Shown here in pieces: positions 53,920 through 61,459 of a DNA stretch of 64,000 bases. Position 1 is the stretch's first letter. Every line of letters begins with the position of its first letter. The stretch comes from Roseomonas sp. (lineage in GTDB: Bacteria; Pseudomonadota; Alphaproteobacteria; Acetobacterales; Acetobacteraceae): contig JADCFN010000003.1 in assembly GCA_020249505.1 (NCBI GenBank), forward strand, positions 1 to 64,000, read 5' to 3'. A program made the position numbers and the translations under genes. The notes under the pieces are model-generated. The model was given only the letters and a program-made list of their open reading frames with translations, made no database searches and was not told where the DNA came from.

Positions 53920-54285
53920 TCAAAAAAGCCTGAGCGGCCTAAGCCCCTTATAGGTAAAGCCCTGCTCGGCCAGGCATTTGGCGCGGGCTTCCTGCCGGAT
54001 CGGGATATTCACATCCACCCAATCATAGATCGGCGGGCGGAGCCGCGGCGGGCGACGGGTGCAGTTCGTCACGCCATTGGGGCTGGTCCAGCAGCGCGTT
54101 TCGCCTGGTTCCCAATAGGCGGGCTGGACCTGCATCCAGACCATGGCGGGCTTGATCTGTTCCGCCGCCTGAGCGGTGCAGGCGGCTTGCGCCGCATCCG
54201 AATCGGCTTCCGTCGCACCGGGCTTTTCCCAGCGCTCGGCACAGGCGGCCAGCAGCACGGCAAGGGCAAGGGGCAATAGGCGCAT
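53920..54285 (-). CDS. Small lipoprotein, unknown function
   Basis: This 121-residue protein has a typical lipobox signal peptide (RLLPLALAVLLAAC). The mature part has further cysteines (AACTAQAA, RCWTSPNGVTNC, KCLAEQGF). The pattern CAxx...CLxExGF is seen in small envelope lipoproteins of alphaproteobacteria. It lies 45 bases after the end of the polyamine permease genes on the same strand. No function can be assigned. Confidence 0.75.
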   Translation of the reverse strand: MRLLPLALAVLLAACAERWEKPGATEADSDAAQAACTAQAAEQIKPAMVWMQVQPAYWEPGETRCWTSPNGVTNCTRRPPRLRPPIYDWVDVNIPIRQEARAKCLAEQGFTYKGLRPLRLF

Positions 54286-54330
54286 GGCCGCTTTATAGCG
54301 GGAAAGTCAGGGCTGAATCATGGCGCTGCC

Positions 54331-55125
54331 TCATGCCCGCTGCCTCCCCAGCAGCCAAAGCGCCAGGGCCAGCATGCTGCCCACAACCAGCACCACCAGG
54401 GCGCCGAGCGCATTCACCTCCGGCGTCAGGCCAAGGCGCAGCATGGAAAACAGCGCAATCGGCAGCGTGGTCCCGGCGGGGCCCGAGACGAAGGAGGCAA
54501 TGACCACATCATCGAGCGATAACGTGAAGGCCAGCAACCAGCCCGCGACCAAGGCCGGTGCGATCAGGGGGAACGTGATGGTCCAAAACGCCACAAGGGG
54601 TGTCGCGCCCAAATCCATCGCCGCTTCTTCCATGCTGCGTTCGGCCTCGGCCAGGCGCGCCTGCACCACCACCGCAACATAGGCCGCGCCAAAGCCGGCA
54701 TGGGCCAGCAGGATGGTGAAGGCGCCGCGCCCAGCGGGCCAGCCGATCAGCCCCTCCATGAAGACAAAAAGCAACAGCAGCGAAAGCCCGATCACGACTT
54801 CCGGCAGCACTAGCGGCGCGCCGATCAGGGCGCCGAACAGCGCCCTCCCCCGAAAGGGGCCAAACCGCGTGAGCGCAAAGGCAACGCCGCCCCCCGCCAG
54901 CACGGCCAGCGTCGCAGATGCGGCGGCGATGCGCAGCGACAGCCAGGCGGCTTCCAGCAGCCTTTCATTGGCCGCCAACGCGCTGAACCAGCGCAGCGAA
55001 AACCCGCCCCATTGGAAGGGGATGCGATCCGCGCTGAAGGCAAAGCCCACGAGCAGCAGGATGGGCAGCCACAGAAACAGGAAACCCGCCAGCATCATCG
55101 CCCGCACAAACCCGCCCGGCTTCAT
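54331..55125 (-). CDS. ABC transporter permease, spermidine/putrescine type (PotC/PotI-like)
   Basis: This inner-membrane permease (264 residues from the ATG at 55125) has about six helices and the EAA-loop MEEAAMDLGATPLVAFWTITFPLIAPALVAG. The opening KPGGFVRAMMLAGFLFLWLPILLLVGFAFS is typical. It overlaps the preceding permease (ATGA) and is the last gene of the polyamine transporter unit. Confidence 0.92.
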   Translation of the reverse strand: MKPGGFVRAMMLAGFLFLWLPILLLVGFAFSADRIPFQWGGFSLRWFSALAANERLLEAAWLSLRIAAASATLAVLAGGGVAFALTRFGPFRGRALFGALIGAPLVLPEVVIGLSLLLLFVFMEGLIGWPAGRGAFTILLAHAGFGAAYVAVVVQARLAEAERSMEEAAMDLGATPLVAFWTITFPLIAPALVAGWLLAFTLSLDDVVIASFVSGPAGTTLPIALFSMLRLGLTPEVNALGALVVLVVGSMLALALWLLGRQRA

Positions 55126-55949
55126 GTGCCCGCCCCCAATTTCTGGAACCAGCGCATGGGCAGGCTGAGCAGCGCAAGCAAAGCCAAGGCCAGCGCCGCC
55201 GCCAAGGGCCAATCCCGGTTCTGAAAAAATTCCTGCCAGAGTACCCGGCCGATCACCTGCGCCTCGGGCGGGCCGAGCAATTCGGGGATGACGAATTCCC
55301 CCGCCGCCGGAATGAACACCAGCAGAAACCCCGCCGCCGCGGCAGGCAAAGTCAGCGGCAAGGTGACGCTAAAGAATACCCGCGCCGGCCGCGCCCCAAG
55401 ATCAGCCGCCGCTTCCAACAACGCAGGATCAAGCCGGATCAGCGCGGTGAAAAGCGGCAGCACTGCAAAGGGCAGATAGGCATGCACCATCCCGGCCAGC
55501 ATCGCGCCTTCGGTGTAAAGCAATGCCAAGGGCGCATCCGTGATCCCGAGGCCGCGCAGCAGATGATTGACCAGCCCCTCATTGCGCAAAAGCCCGATCC
55601 AGGCACCGATGCGCAGCAAAAATCCCGTCCAGAACGGCAGCATCAGCAGCGCCAGCAAGGGCAAACGCCAGCGGGGCCGCACGCCCGCCATGCCAAGCGC
55701 CATGGGATAGGCGATCACCAGGCAAAGCCCCGCTGTGGTCGCCGCCAAGTGCGAGGCTGCGAGAAAGCTTTTGGCGAAATAGAAATCCTCGACCAGCATG
55801 GCGAAGGCAGCAAAGCGGAACCCAAGCCTGAAAGGCGGCACATCATCGGCAGGTGTCGCAAAGGCCATCACCACCAGAATCAATAACGGTGCGGCGACAA
55901 GCGTGAGCAACCACACCCACAAGGGGGCAAGCAGGATGGCGCGCGGCAT
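55122..55949 (-). CDS. ABC transporter permease, spermidine/putrescine type (PotB/PotH-like)
   Basis: This 275-residue permease has six hydrophobic segments and the cytoplasmic EAA-loop LLEAAADLGARPARVFFSVTLPLTLPAAAAG. The ATG at 55949 overlaps the ATPase stop by one base (TGATG). It is the partner of the downstream permease in the transporter channel. Confidence 0.92.
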   Translation of the reverse strand: MPRAILLAPLWVWLLTLVAAPLLILVVMAFATPADDVPPFRLGFRFAAFAMLVEDFYFAKSFLAASHLAATTAGLCLVIAYPMALGMAGVRPRWRLPLLALLMLPFWTGFLLRIGAWIGLLRNEGLVNHLLRGLGITDAPLALLYTEGAMLAGMVHAYLPFAVLPLFTALIRLDPALLEAAADLGARPARVFFSVTLPLTLPAAAAGFLLVFIPAAGEFVIPELLGPPEAQVIGRVLWQEFFQNRDWPLAAALALALLALLSLPMRWFQKLGAGT

Positions 55950-56971
55950 CAGGCGAAAAGCGGCACCACTGATGCCGCCCCCCATGCCACACCAACAATA
56001 CTGCCTTGCGCTGGCGGCGGCGCCTGGTGCACCACGCGCAGCGAAGCACCACCCGGCAGGCGAATGATCAGCAGCCAATCCTCACCACGAAACGCCGCAT
56101 CTTCCAGAATGCCCGTGATGCAGGGCGCTTCATTGGCACCAGTCAGCCTGATCTGCTCCGCACGCAAGGCAACCGCGACAGTTGCTGCCGGCAAACCAGA
56201 GGCTATAACGCTACCCGCTTCGTCGCTTTCAAACACACCATCTTGCATGCGCCCTTCCAGCACATTCGCAGCGCCAAGAAAGCGTGCAACGAAACGTGTC
56301 GCGGGCCGCGCATAAACTTCCTGCGGTGGGCCAATTTGTGCCACGCGCCCGGCTTCCAGCACCGCAATACGATCCGCGAGTGCGAGTGCTTCCTGCTGGT
56401 CATGCGTGACCATGATGAAGGCCGCCCCTGTCTTGCGTTGCAGGGCACGGAGCTCAAGCCCGGTACGTTCGCGCAAGCCCGCATCGAGCGCAGCCATGGG
56501 TTCATCCAGCAACAGCAAGCGCGGGCGCATCACGAGGCTACGCGCGAGCGCCACACGCTGTTTTTGCCCACCAGAAAGCTGCTGCGGCTTGCGCGTTTCC
56601 AGCCCTTGCAAGCCCACCAGATCAATCGCTGCGACAATGCGGCTGCGGCGTTCTTCGGCTGCCACACCAGCACGCTTCAGCCCATAGGCGATATTGTCTG
56701 CGACATTCATATGCGGAAACAACGCATAGGATTGGAACATCATATTGATCGGTCGCGCCCAGGGCGGCACTGGCAGCAAATCCTGCCCATCCAGCGTCAG
56801 CGCCCCTGCATCCGGCGCTTCAAACCCAGCCAGCACACGCAGCAGCGTTGATTTGCCGGAACCCGATCCGCCGAGCAGCGCAAAGAACTCGCCGGCATTG
56901 ATGGCAAGATCAAGCCCCGCCAGCGCAGGCACCGCACCAAATCGCTTTTCCAGGCCGGTTGCCTTCAGCAC
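55949..56971 (-). CDS. ABC transporter ATP-binding protein, polyamine type (PotA/PotG-like)
   Basis: This 340-residue ATPase has Walker A GGSGSGKST, signature LSGGQKQRVALARSL, Walker B LLLLDEPMAALD and switch His in MVTHDQQEAL. The C-terminal TOBE domain (LRAEQIRLTGA) is present. A GTG at 56971 is the best start; it is seven bases after the binding-protein stop begins, and the conserved sequence starts immediately. It is coupled to the permease. Confidence 0.92.
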   Translation of the reverse strand: MLKATGLEKRFGAVPALAGLDLAINAGEFFALLGGSGSGKSTLLRVLAGFEAPDAGALTLDGQDLLPVPPWARPINMMFQSYALFPHMNVADNIAYGLKRAGVAAEERRSRIVAAIDLVGLQGLETRKPQQLSGGQKQRVALARSLVMRPRLLLLDEPMAALDAGLRERTGLELRALQRKTGAAFIMVTHDQQEALALADRIAVLEAGRVAQIGPPQEVYARPATRFVARFLGAANVLEGRMQDGVFESDEAGSVIASGLPAATVAVALRAEQIRLTGANEAPCITGILEDAAFRGEDWLLIIRLPGGASLRVVHQAPPPAQGSIVGVAWGAASVVPLFA

Positions 56972-56975
56972 CGGA

Positions 56976-58064
56976 TCAACGGCCCGCCTTGAAGCGTGAC
57001 CAAAGCCGGCTGCGTGCGCGCTCAATCTCACGCGGCGGTGTGCTGGCGACAAAACTCGCGGCCAGCATGGCTTCATTCGGATAGACATTGCGGTCTTCGC
57101 GCACGGCGGCATCCACGGCGGCGAGCGATGCCGGCACTGCATTCGGGTAGCGCACATGATTGGTGATGCCTGCCATCACATCAGGCCGTAGCAGGAAATT
57201 GATGAATTCATGCGCGGCATCCTTATTGGGTGCATCAGCAGGGATCGCCAGCATGTCAAACCAAAGCTGGGCACCCTGGCGGGGGGCGACATAGCCAATC
57301 TCAACACTGCGCCCCGCTTCCTTTGCCCGCGCCTGCGCCTGGATGACATCGCCGGAATAGGTCAGCGCCACGCAAGCTTCCCCATTGGCCAGCGCATCCA
57401 GAATGGCGCCCGAGGGTAGGATGGCGCGCACATGCCGGCGAATGCCCATCAGCGCCTGTTCGGCCACGCGCAAATCTTCAAGGGAATGCGCATTGGGATC
57501 GCGCCCCGCCCAGCGCAGTACGGAAGGCAGCACATCGGTTGAGCTATCCATTACCAGGATGCCGCAGCGCGCCAGCCGCGCCGCATTTTCCGGCTTGAAC
57601 AAAACATCAAACCCATCCAACGCCATATCGGGCGCGATGGCCCTGATGCGATCAAGCCTGAGACCCAGCCCGACAGTGCCCCATAAGTAGATCGCGCCAT
57701 GCTGATTGCCAGGATCAATCTCCGCCACACGCGCCATTAGAACTGGGTCAAGATTACGCCAATTGGGCACGCGCGCGCGATCAAGCGGTGCAAGCGCACC
57801 GGCGCGTAGCAGTCGCGCGAAAGTCGGTTCGCTGGTTGGCACAATGATATCATAGCCAGACCGCCCAGCGGAAAGCTTGCCTTCCAGTGTTTCCAGACTG
57901 TCATAGACGTCATAGCGCACGCGAATGCCGGTTTCGCGCGTGAAGCGCTGCACCGCATAGGGGTCGATGTAATCCGACCAATTATAGACATTGACCACAC
58001 GCTCCTGCGCGGTGGCGATGCCTGGCAGCAGCAGGGCAAGAAGGGCAACAAGGCGAAGGATCAT
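56976..58064 (-). CDS. Polyamine ABC transporter periplasmic binding protein (PotF/PotD-like)
   Basis: This 362-residue protein has a signal peptide ILRLVALLALLLPGIATAQ (ATG at 58064, GGAG upstream), then VVNVYNWSDYIDPYAVQRFTRETGIRVRYDVYDSLETLEGKLSAG, the classic PotF/PotD start. Binding residues include the WSDYI pocket. Gene order (binding protein, ATPase, two permeases) is that of potFGHI, so putrescine or a similar polyamine is likely. The C-terminal half is somewhat basic and may accept other amines. Confidence 0.93.
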   Translation of the reverse strand: MILRLVALLALLLPGIATAQERVVNVYNWSDYIDPYAVQRFTRETGIRVRYDVYDSLETLEGKLSAGRSGYDIIVPTSEPTFARLLRAGALAPLDRARVPNWRNLDPVLMARVAEIDPGNQHGAIYLWGTVGLGLRLDRIRAIAPDMALDGFDVLFKPENAARLARCGILVMDSSTDVLPSVLRWAGRDPNAHSLEDLRVAEQALMGIRRHVRAILPSGAILDALANGEACVALTYSGDVIQAQARAKEAGRSVEIGYVAPRQGAQLWFDMLAIPADAPNKDAAHEFINFLLRPDVMAGITNHVRYPNAVPASLAAVDAAVREDRNVYPNEAMLAASFVASTPPREIERARSRLWSRFKAGR

Positions 58065-58156
58065 GGGTGCGGCTCCGCAAGCGAAGAACTTCTTGTAGCG
58101 GAATTCATCGCAAACTTGGCGAGCGAAAGAAATCTCCCAAACCCTGTAATTTTTCC

Positions 58157-58184
58157 TTGACAATAGGTTTTTGTTCCTTTATCT
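58157..58184 (+). promoter_or_regulatory. Near-consensus sigma-70 promoter before the tail-appendage module
   Basis: A perfect -35 TTGACA (58157-58162) and a -10 candidate TTATCT (58179-58184) are separated by 16 bases, inside an A/T-rich patch unusual for this genome. It faces the module that starts at 58301, about 115 bases downstream. The reverse reading toward the polyamine operon gives no comparable promoter. Confidence 0.55.
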
Positions 58185-58300
58185 GATCCCCTATCAAGGG
58201 CCGAATTGCGCCCGAAGCTCCCCTCCCTCCCCGAACCTTGACCCAAGCATGCCACCAGCAAGGCGCGCGCCTTGCTGCCTGGCTGCCAGCAGGAGCGCCC

Positions 58301-58951
58301 ATGCCTTTTATCGCCACCAACCTCTCGGTGCTAAGCACCACAAATGGCTTCACCCTTTGGCATTACCGCACCACAGATACCCGAGGCCAGGTGCAAGCGG
58401 CCGATTACTTTGCGCCCGCCAGCACGCAAATGCGCGCCGGTGATATCATCATGGCCCAAACCGCAGATGCGACGATCATGCTACCATTCCGTAGCAGCGA
58501 CCCTGCCATGGCAGGCATCACGCTCGATGCCGCAGGTGCACCACCAGAACTGCGCCGCTCCGGCAATTTACCTTTCCGTATCACCCTGGCGGCCAATCCG
58601 CAGAGACGCGCCATCATCCTGGATCCAATGCCAGAAGCTATTGAACCTGGCGCTTCCATTCCCGTCGGCGCCAGTATCATTGGCAGCATCACCAATCTGA
58701 CGTTCCAGCTTCTTAATGCCGCCGGGACCCTGGTGGCGACGCAAAACACTGCGGTCAGCGCCGCACGCGCGACGGTGCTCTTTCCCGCGCAGGCGCCTGG
58801 CGGCGGCTATCGCATTATCGCGCGTAATTCGGCGGATACGGCGCATAGCATCACCTCTCCGCCCTTTGCCATTGGTGCGCCCCCGCGCCTACTGACCGAA
58901 GAAGGCCGCGTTCTGCTGCTGGAAACCGGCGGCCAGTTACTGCTGTTCTGA
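58301..58951 (+). CDS. Putative phage-derived protein with C-terminal LLLE-type motif
   Basis: This 216-residue protein has no signal peptide. AGGAG lies five bases upstream. The N-terminal part FIATNLSVLSTTNGFTLWHYRTTDTRGQVQAADYF and a middle region of short beta strands suggest a virion or appendage protein. The C-terminus ends in a repeated LLxExG pattern (LLTEEGRVLLLETGGQLLLF), which I recall at the C-termini of many alphaproteobacterial phage and prophage structural proteins. It is the first of three genes of tail character. Function and fold are unknown. Confidence 0.7.
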   Translation: MPFIATNLSVLSTTNGFTLWHYRTTDTRGQVQAADYFAPASTQMRAGDIIMAQTADATIMLPFRSSDPAMAGITLDAAGAPPELRRSGNLPFRITLAANPQRRAIILDPMPEAIEPGASIPVGASIIGSITNLTFQLLNAAGTLVATQNTAVSAARATVLFPAQAPGGGYRIIARNSADTAHSITSPPFAIGAPPRLLTEEGRVLLLETGGQLLLF

Positions 58952-58984
58952 ACCGTTTCGCGACAATCCCATCCATCACCGCAT

Positions 58985-59004
58985 GCCTGGTCGCTGCACC
59001 AGGC
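58985..59004 (+). terminator. Hairpin between appendage genes 1 and 2
   Basis: GCCTGGT (58985-58991) and ACCAGGC (58998-59004) form a 7-bp stem with a 6-base loop. It lies 33 bases after the stop of the first appendage gene and 30 bases before the tailspike-like start, so it could be a terminator or a processing site that sets relative expression. Confidence 0.4.
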
Positions 59005-59034
59005 GTGAACGGATCAACCACGCAAAGGCTTTCC

Positions 59035-60972
59035 ATGTCCGATTCAAAAATCAGCGCGCTGCCCAGCGTTTCCGCTACCACCGATGCCGATATGCTGCCT
59101 CTGGTGCAGAACACCGGCAGTAGCCTTGCCACAAGGCGCGCCACCATGGCGCAGCTGCGCGCCGGCGTTCTCGCCGATCGCCCGGCCCATGTGCGGGATT
59201 TCGGCGCGGTTGGGAATGGCACCACCAACGACGCACCCGCCATTCAGGCCGCGATCAATGCGCTGAAGCTTGCTGGCGGCGGCGTGCTGCAATTCGGCCC
59301 CCGGATTTATCGGATCGCGAGCCCGATCGTCATTGATGGTGTAACCGTCACACTGCAAGGGGCCGGCTTTACCGAAGGCCCAAATGAGGCAAACGGAACC
59401 TGGTTCAAGATTGACCAGACCGGTTTCACGCCCTTCACCTTTTCCGGGCCCATGGCGCGCGGTTCCATTGTGCGCGACATCGCTGTTCGGCAGTTGCACA
59501 ATCAATCCTACAACGCTTCCTGGGCACCTACGGATTATGATTATGTCTTCCGCGTACAGGACTGCCTTGGTGCGGTGGATTTCGAAAACGTCTTCCTTGT
59601 CGCCGTTAACCGCGGCATCTGGTGCGACAATTCAGGCCGCATGAGCATCAAGCGCCTACGTGGCCAGATTTTCACCCGCGGCGTTGAGGTAGATCGCTGT
59701 CTTGATATCTGCCGGCTTGAACATGTGCATTTCTGGAGCTTCAACACCGATAATGGGCATGTGATCACCTGGCAGCAGAACAATCAGGATGCGCTGGTCT
59801 TCCGCAAGGTGGATGGGGTCTTTCTGGATGATATCTTCGTGCTTGGCGCACGATCCACGCTGCGCTTCAGCGCCTCGGCTTCCGGGGTCACCACGAAATT
59901 CTATGGCAGCAATATTTACGCCGATTTCTCCAAATACGGCGTCTGGATTGATGGCAATGATGTGGATGGCCGTATCGCCAATATCACCACGCAAAGTGAG
60001 ATCTTCACGGCTGGCGCGCCAGTGCCGGTGGCAGGTGCGGTCGGCATCCTGATTGATGGCAATAACGCGCGTGTTCAAATCAGCAATCTTCGTGTGGATG
60101 TGGCGGAAAGCAACGCCATTCGGGTGAATGGCAGCAATAATCGCCTGGATATCTTCGCCTTTCGCGCAGAATACTATAATCGCCTGAATGATGGTTCAGC
60201 AGCCATTCACCTGGCGAATGTCGGCGCGGGCACGCCGAACCAAGTCTACCTCGGCACGCCTGCGCTGCTTGGCAATGGCAATGGGGGCCCATTGATCAAT
60301 GCCGGCACCAATGGTTTTGTCGCCTCCGCCGCGCCAGCCGGGCGCATTGATCGGCCGGGCGTCATGATTGGCGCTCAGGATACTGGCATTTCTCAACCCA
60401 TACCTGGGAATCTGGTGCTCAGCATTGGCGGTGCAGAACTGATGCGCGTCGCCCCTGGCAGCACAAGCATAGGAGGTGCCGCTGGTACGAATGCACTCAC
60501 CGTCACCACGCCAGCCGGCAGCGTCAATCAATTCACGCTGTCCAGCAGCGTTGCAGGCGGTACGCCAAGCATTTCCGCCACCGGTACGGATCCCAATATT
60601 CCGATCCAGCTCTCGGCCAAGAATATCGCGCCAGTACGCTTCAATAGCCGCGGCAATTTGGCTTTTGAAGTCAATGCCGTTGCAACACCAACCAATTTCG
60701 TCCGCATCAATGGCACTGCGACAGGCGCACCACCACAAGTCACCGCGCAGGGTACGGATGCAAATGTTGCGCTCCTGCTTTTGGGTAAGGGTACTGGCCC
60801 GGTGCAGGCTGGCTCACCCTTGCAATTGCCGCCCTTCACTGTCGCAACCCTGCCGCCGGCCGCAACCTATCCACGCTGCATGATCTATGTTTCGGATGGT
60901 GCCGCCAATAAGCGCCTGGCGATCAGCGATGGCGCCGCCTGGCGCTGGCCGGATGGTACGGTGGTTTCCTGA
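59035..60972 (+). CDS. Tailspike-like pectate-lyase-fold protein
   Basis: This 645-residue protein has an N-terminal SDSKISALPSVSATTDADMLPLVQ, a pattern found at the start of phage tail appendage proteins for attachment to the virion. HVRDFGAVGNGTTNDAPAIQAAINAL marks a right-handed beta-helix (pectate_lyase_3-type) domain to about residue 440. The C-terminal half is Ser/Thr/Gly-rich with a trimerisation-like repeat (ITGTATGA-type segments). No secretion signal is seen. AAGG precedes the ATG at 59035; a GTG at 59005 is an alternative. It probably degrades or binds a surface glycan. Confidence 0.82.
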   Translation: MSDSKISALPSVSATTDADMLPLVQNTGSSLATRRATMAQLRAGVLADRPAHVRDFGAVGNGTTNDAPAIQAAINALKLAGGGVLQFGPRIYRIASPIVIDGVTVTLQGAGFTEGPNEANGTWFKIDQTGFTPFTFSGPMARGSIVRDIAVRQLHNQSYNASWAPTDYDYVFRVQDCLGAVDFENVFLVAVNRGIWCDNSGRMSIKRLRGQIFTRGVEVDRCLDICRLEHVHFWSFNTDNGHVITWQQNNQDALVFRKVDGVFLDDIFVLGARSTLRFSASASGVTTKFYGSNIYADFSKYGVWIDGNDVDGRIANITTQSEIFTAGAPVPVAGAVGILIDGNNARVQISNLRVDVAESNAIRVNGSNNRLDIFAFRAEYYNRLNDGSAAIHLANVGAGTPNQVYLGTPALLGNGNGGPLINAGTNGFVASAAPAGRIDRPGVMIGAQDTGISQPIPGNLVLSIGGAELMRVAPGSTSIGGAAGTNALTVTTPAGSVNQFTLSSSVAGGTPSISATGTDPNIPIQLSAKNIAPVRFNSRGNLAFEVNAVATPTNFVRINGTATGAPPQVTAQGTDANVALLLLGKGTGPVQAGSPLQLPPFTVATLPPAATYPRCMIYVSDGAANKRLAISDGAAWRWPDGTVVS

Positions 60973-60990
60973 TCTCCGCGTCCATATCGC

Positions 60991-61036
60991 GCGCCCGAGG
61001 CGCAGGCCTGACGCATTCGGCTTACGGTTCGGGCGC
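60991..61036 (+). terminator. Long-loop hairpin between appendage genes 2 and 3
   Basis: GCGCCCGA (60991-60998) and TCGGGCGC (61029-61036) are perfect 8-bp arms around a 30-base loop, in the gap between the tailspike-like gene and the small tail fibre-like gene. It may weaken transcription of the last gene. No T-run follows. Confidence 0.35.
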
Positions 61037-61068
61037 CCATCGAAACCCATGCCCACAGGAATAATCGC

Positions 61069-61443
61069 ATGACATCTCTGACAGACTACGCCAAGAATTT
61101 GCTCTGCCGTTCTGCCATTGGACGTCGCCCTACCTTGCCTTCGGCAGCCTTCGTTGCACTAGGCACCGGTGGGTCAGACGCAACCGGCGTTACCGGAGAA
61201 CCGAATGGTACCGGCTATACCCGGCAGGCTGTAACGTTTTTCGGCACCGGAACGCAGACTAATGTTACCGAAGTTCGCTTCACCTTCACTGCGGCACCTG
61301 GCACCTTGACACATATCGGCGTCTTCGATGCACAAGCGACAGGTAACCCCGTGCTATGGGCGCCTCTTGCAACGCCGGCAACACTGAATGTACCAGGGCT
61401 TGTGATCATTCCTGTGAGTAGCCTGACCGTAGTAGGTGACTGA
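61069..61443 (+). CDS. Phage tail fibre-like small protein
   Basis: This 124-residue protein with TSLTDYAKNLLCRSAIGRRPTLPSAAFVALGTGG, then GYTRQAVTF, a beta-rich middle and LTHIGVFDAQATGNPVLWAPLATPATLN, resembles small phage tail proteins that contain a repeated yA-RQAVTF...HxGIFDA...G pattern. No signal peptide. The stop lies 16 bases from the convergent TPR-glycosyltransferase stop. It is the third gene of the orphan tail module. Confidence 0.78.
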   Translation: MTSLTDYAKNLLCRSAIGRRPTLPSAAFVALGTGGSDATGVTGEPNGTGYTRQAVTFFGTGTQTNVTEVRFTFTAAPGTLTHIGVFDAQATGNPVLWAPLATPATLNVPGLVIIPVSSLTVVGD

Positions 61444-61459
61444 AAGGCAGCGTCGCGTT

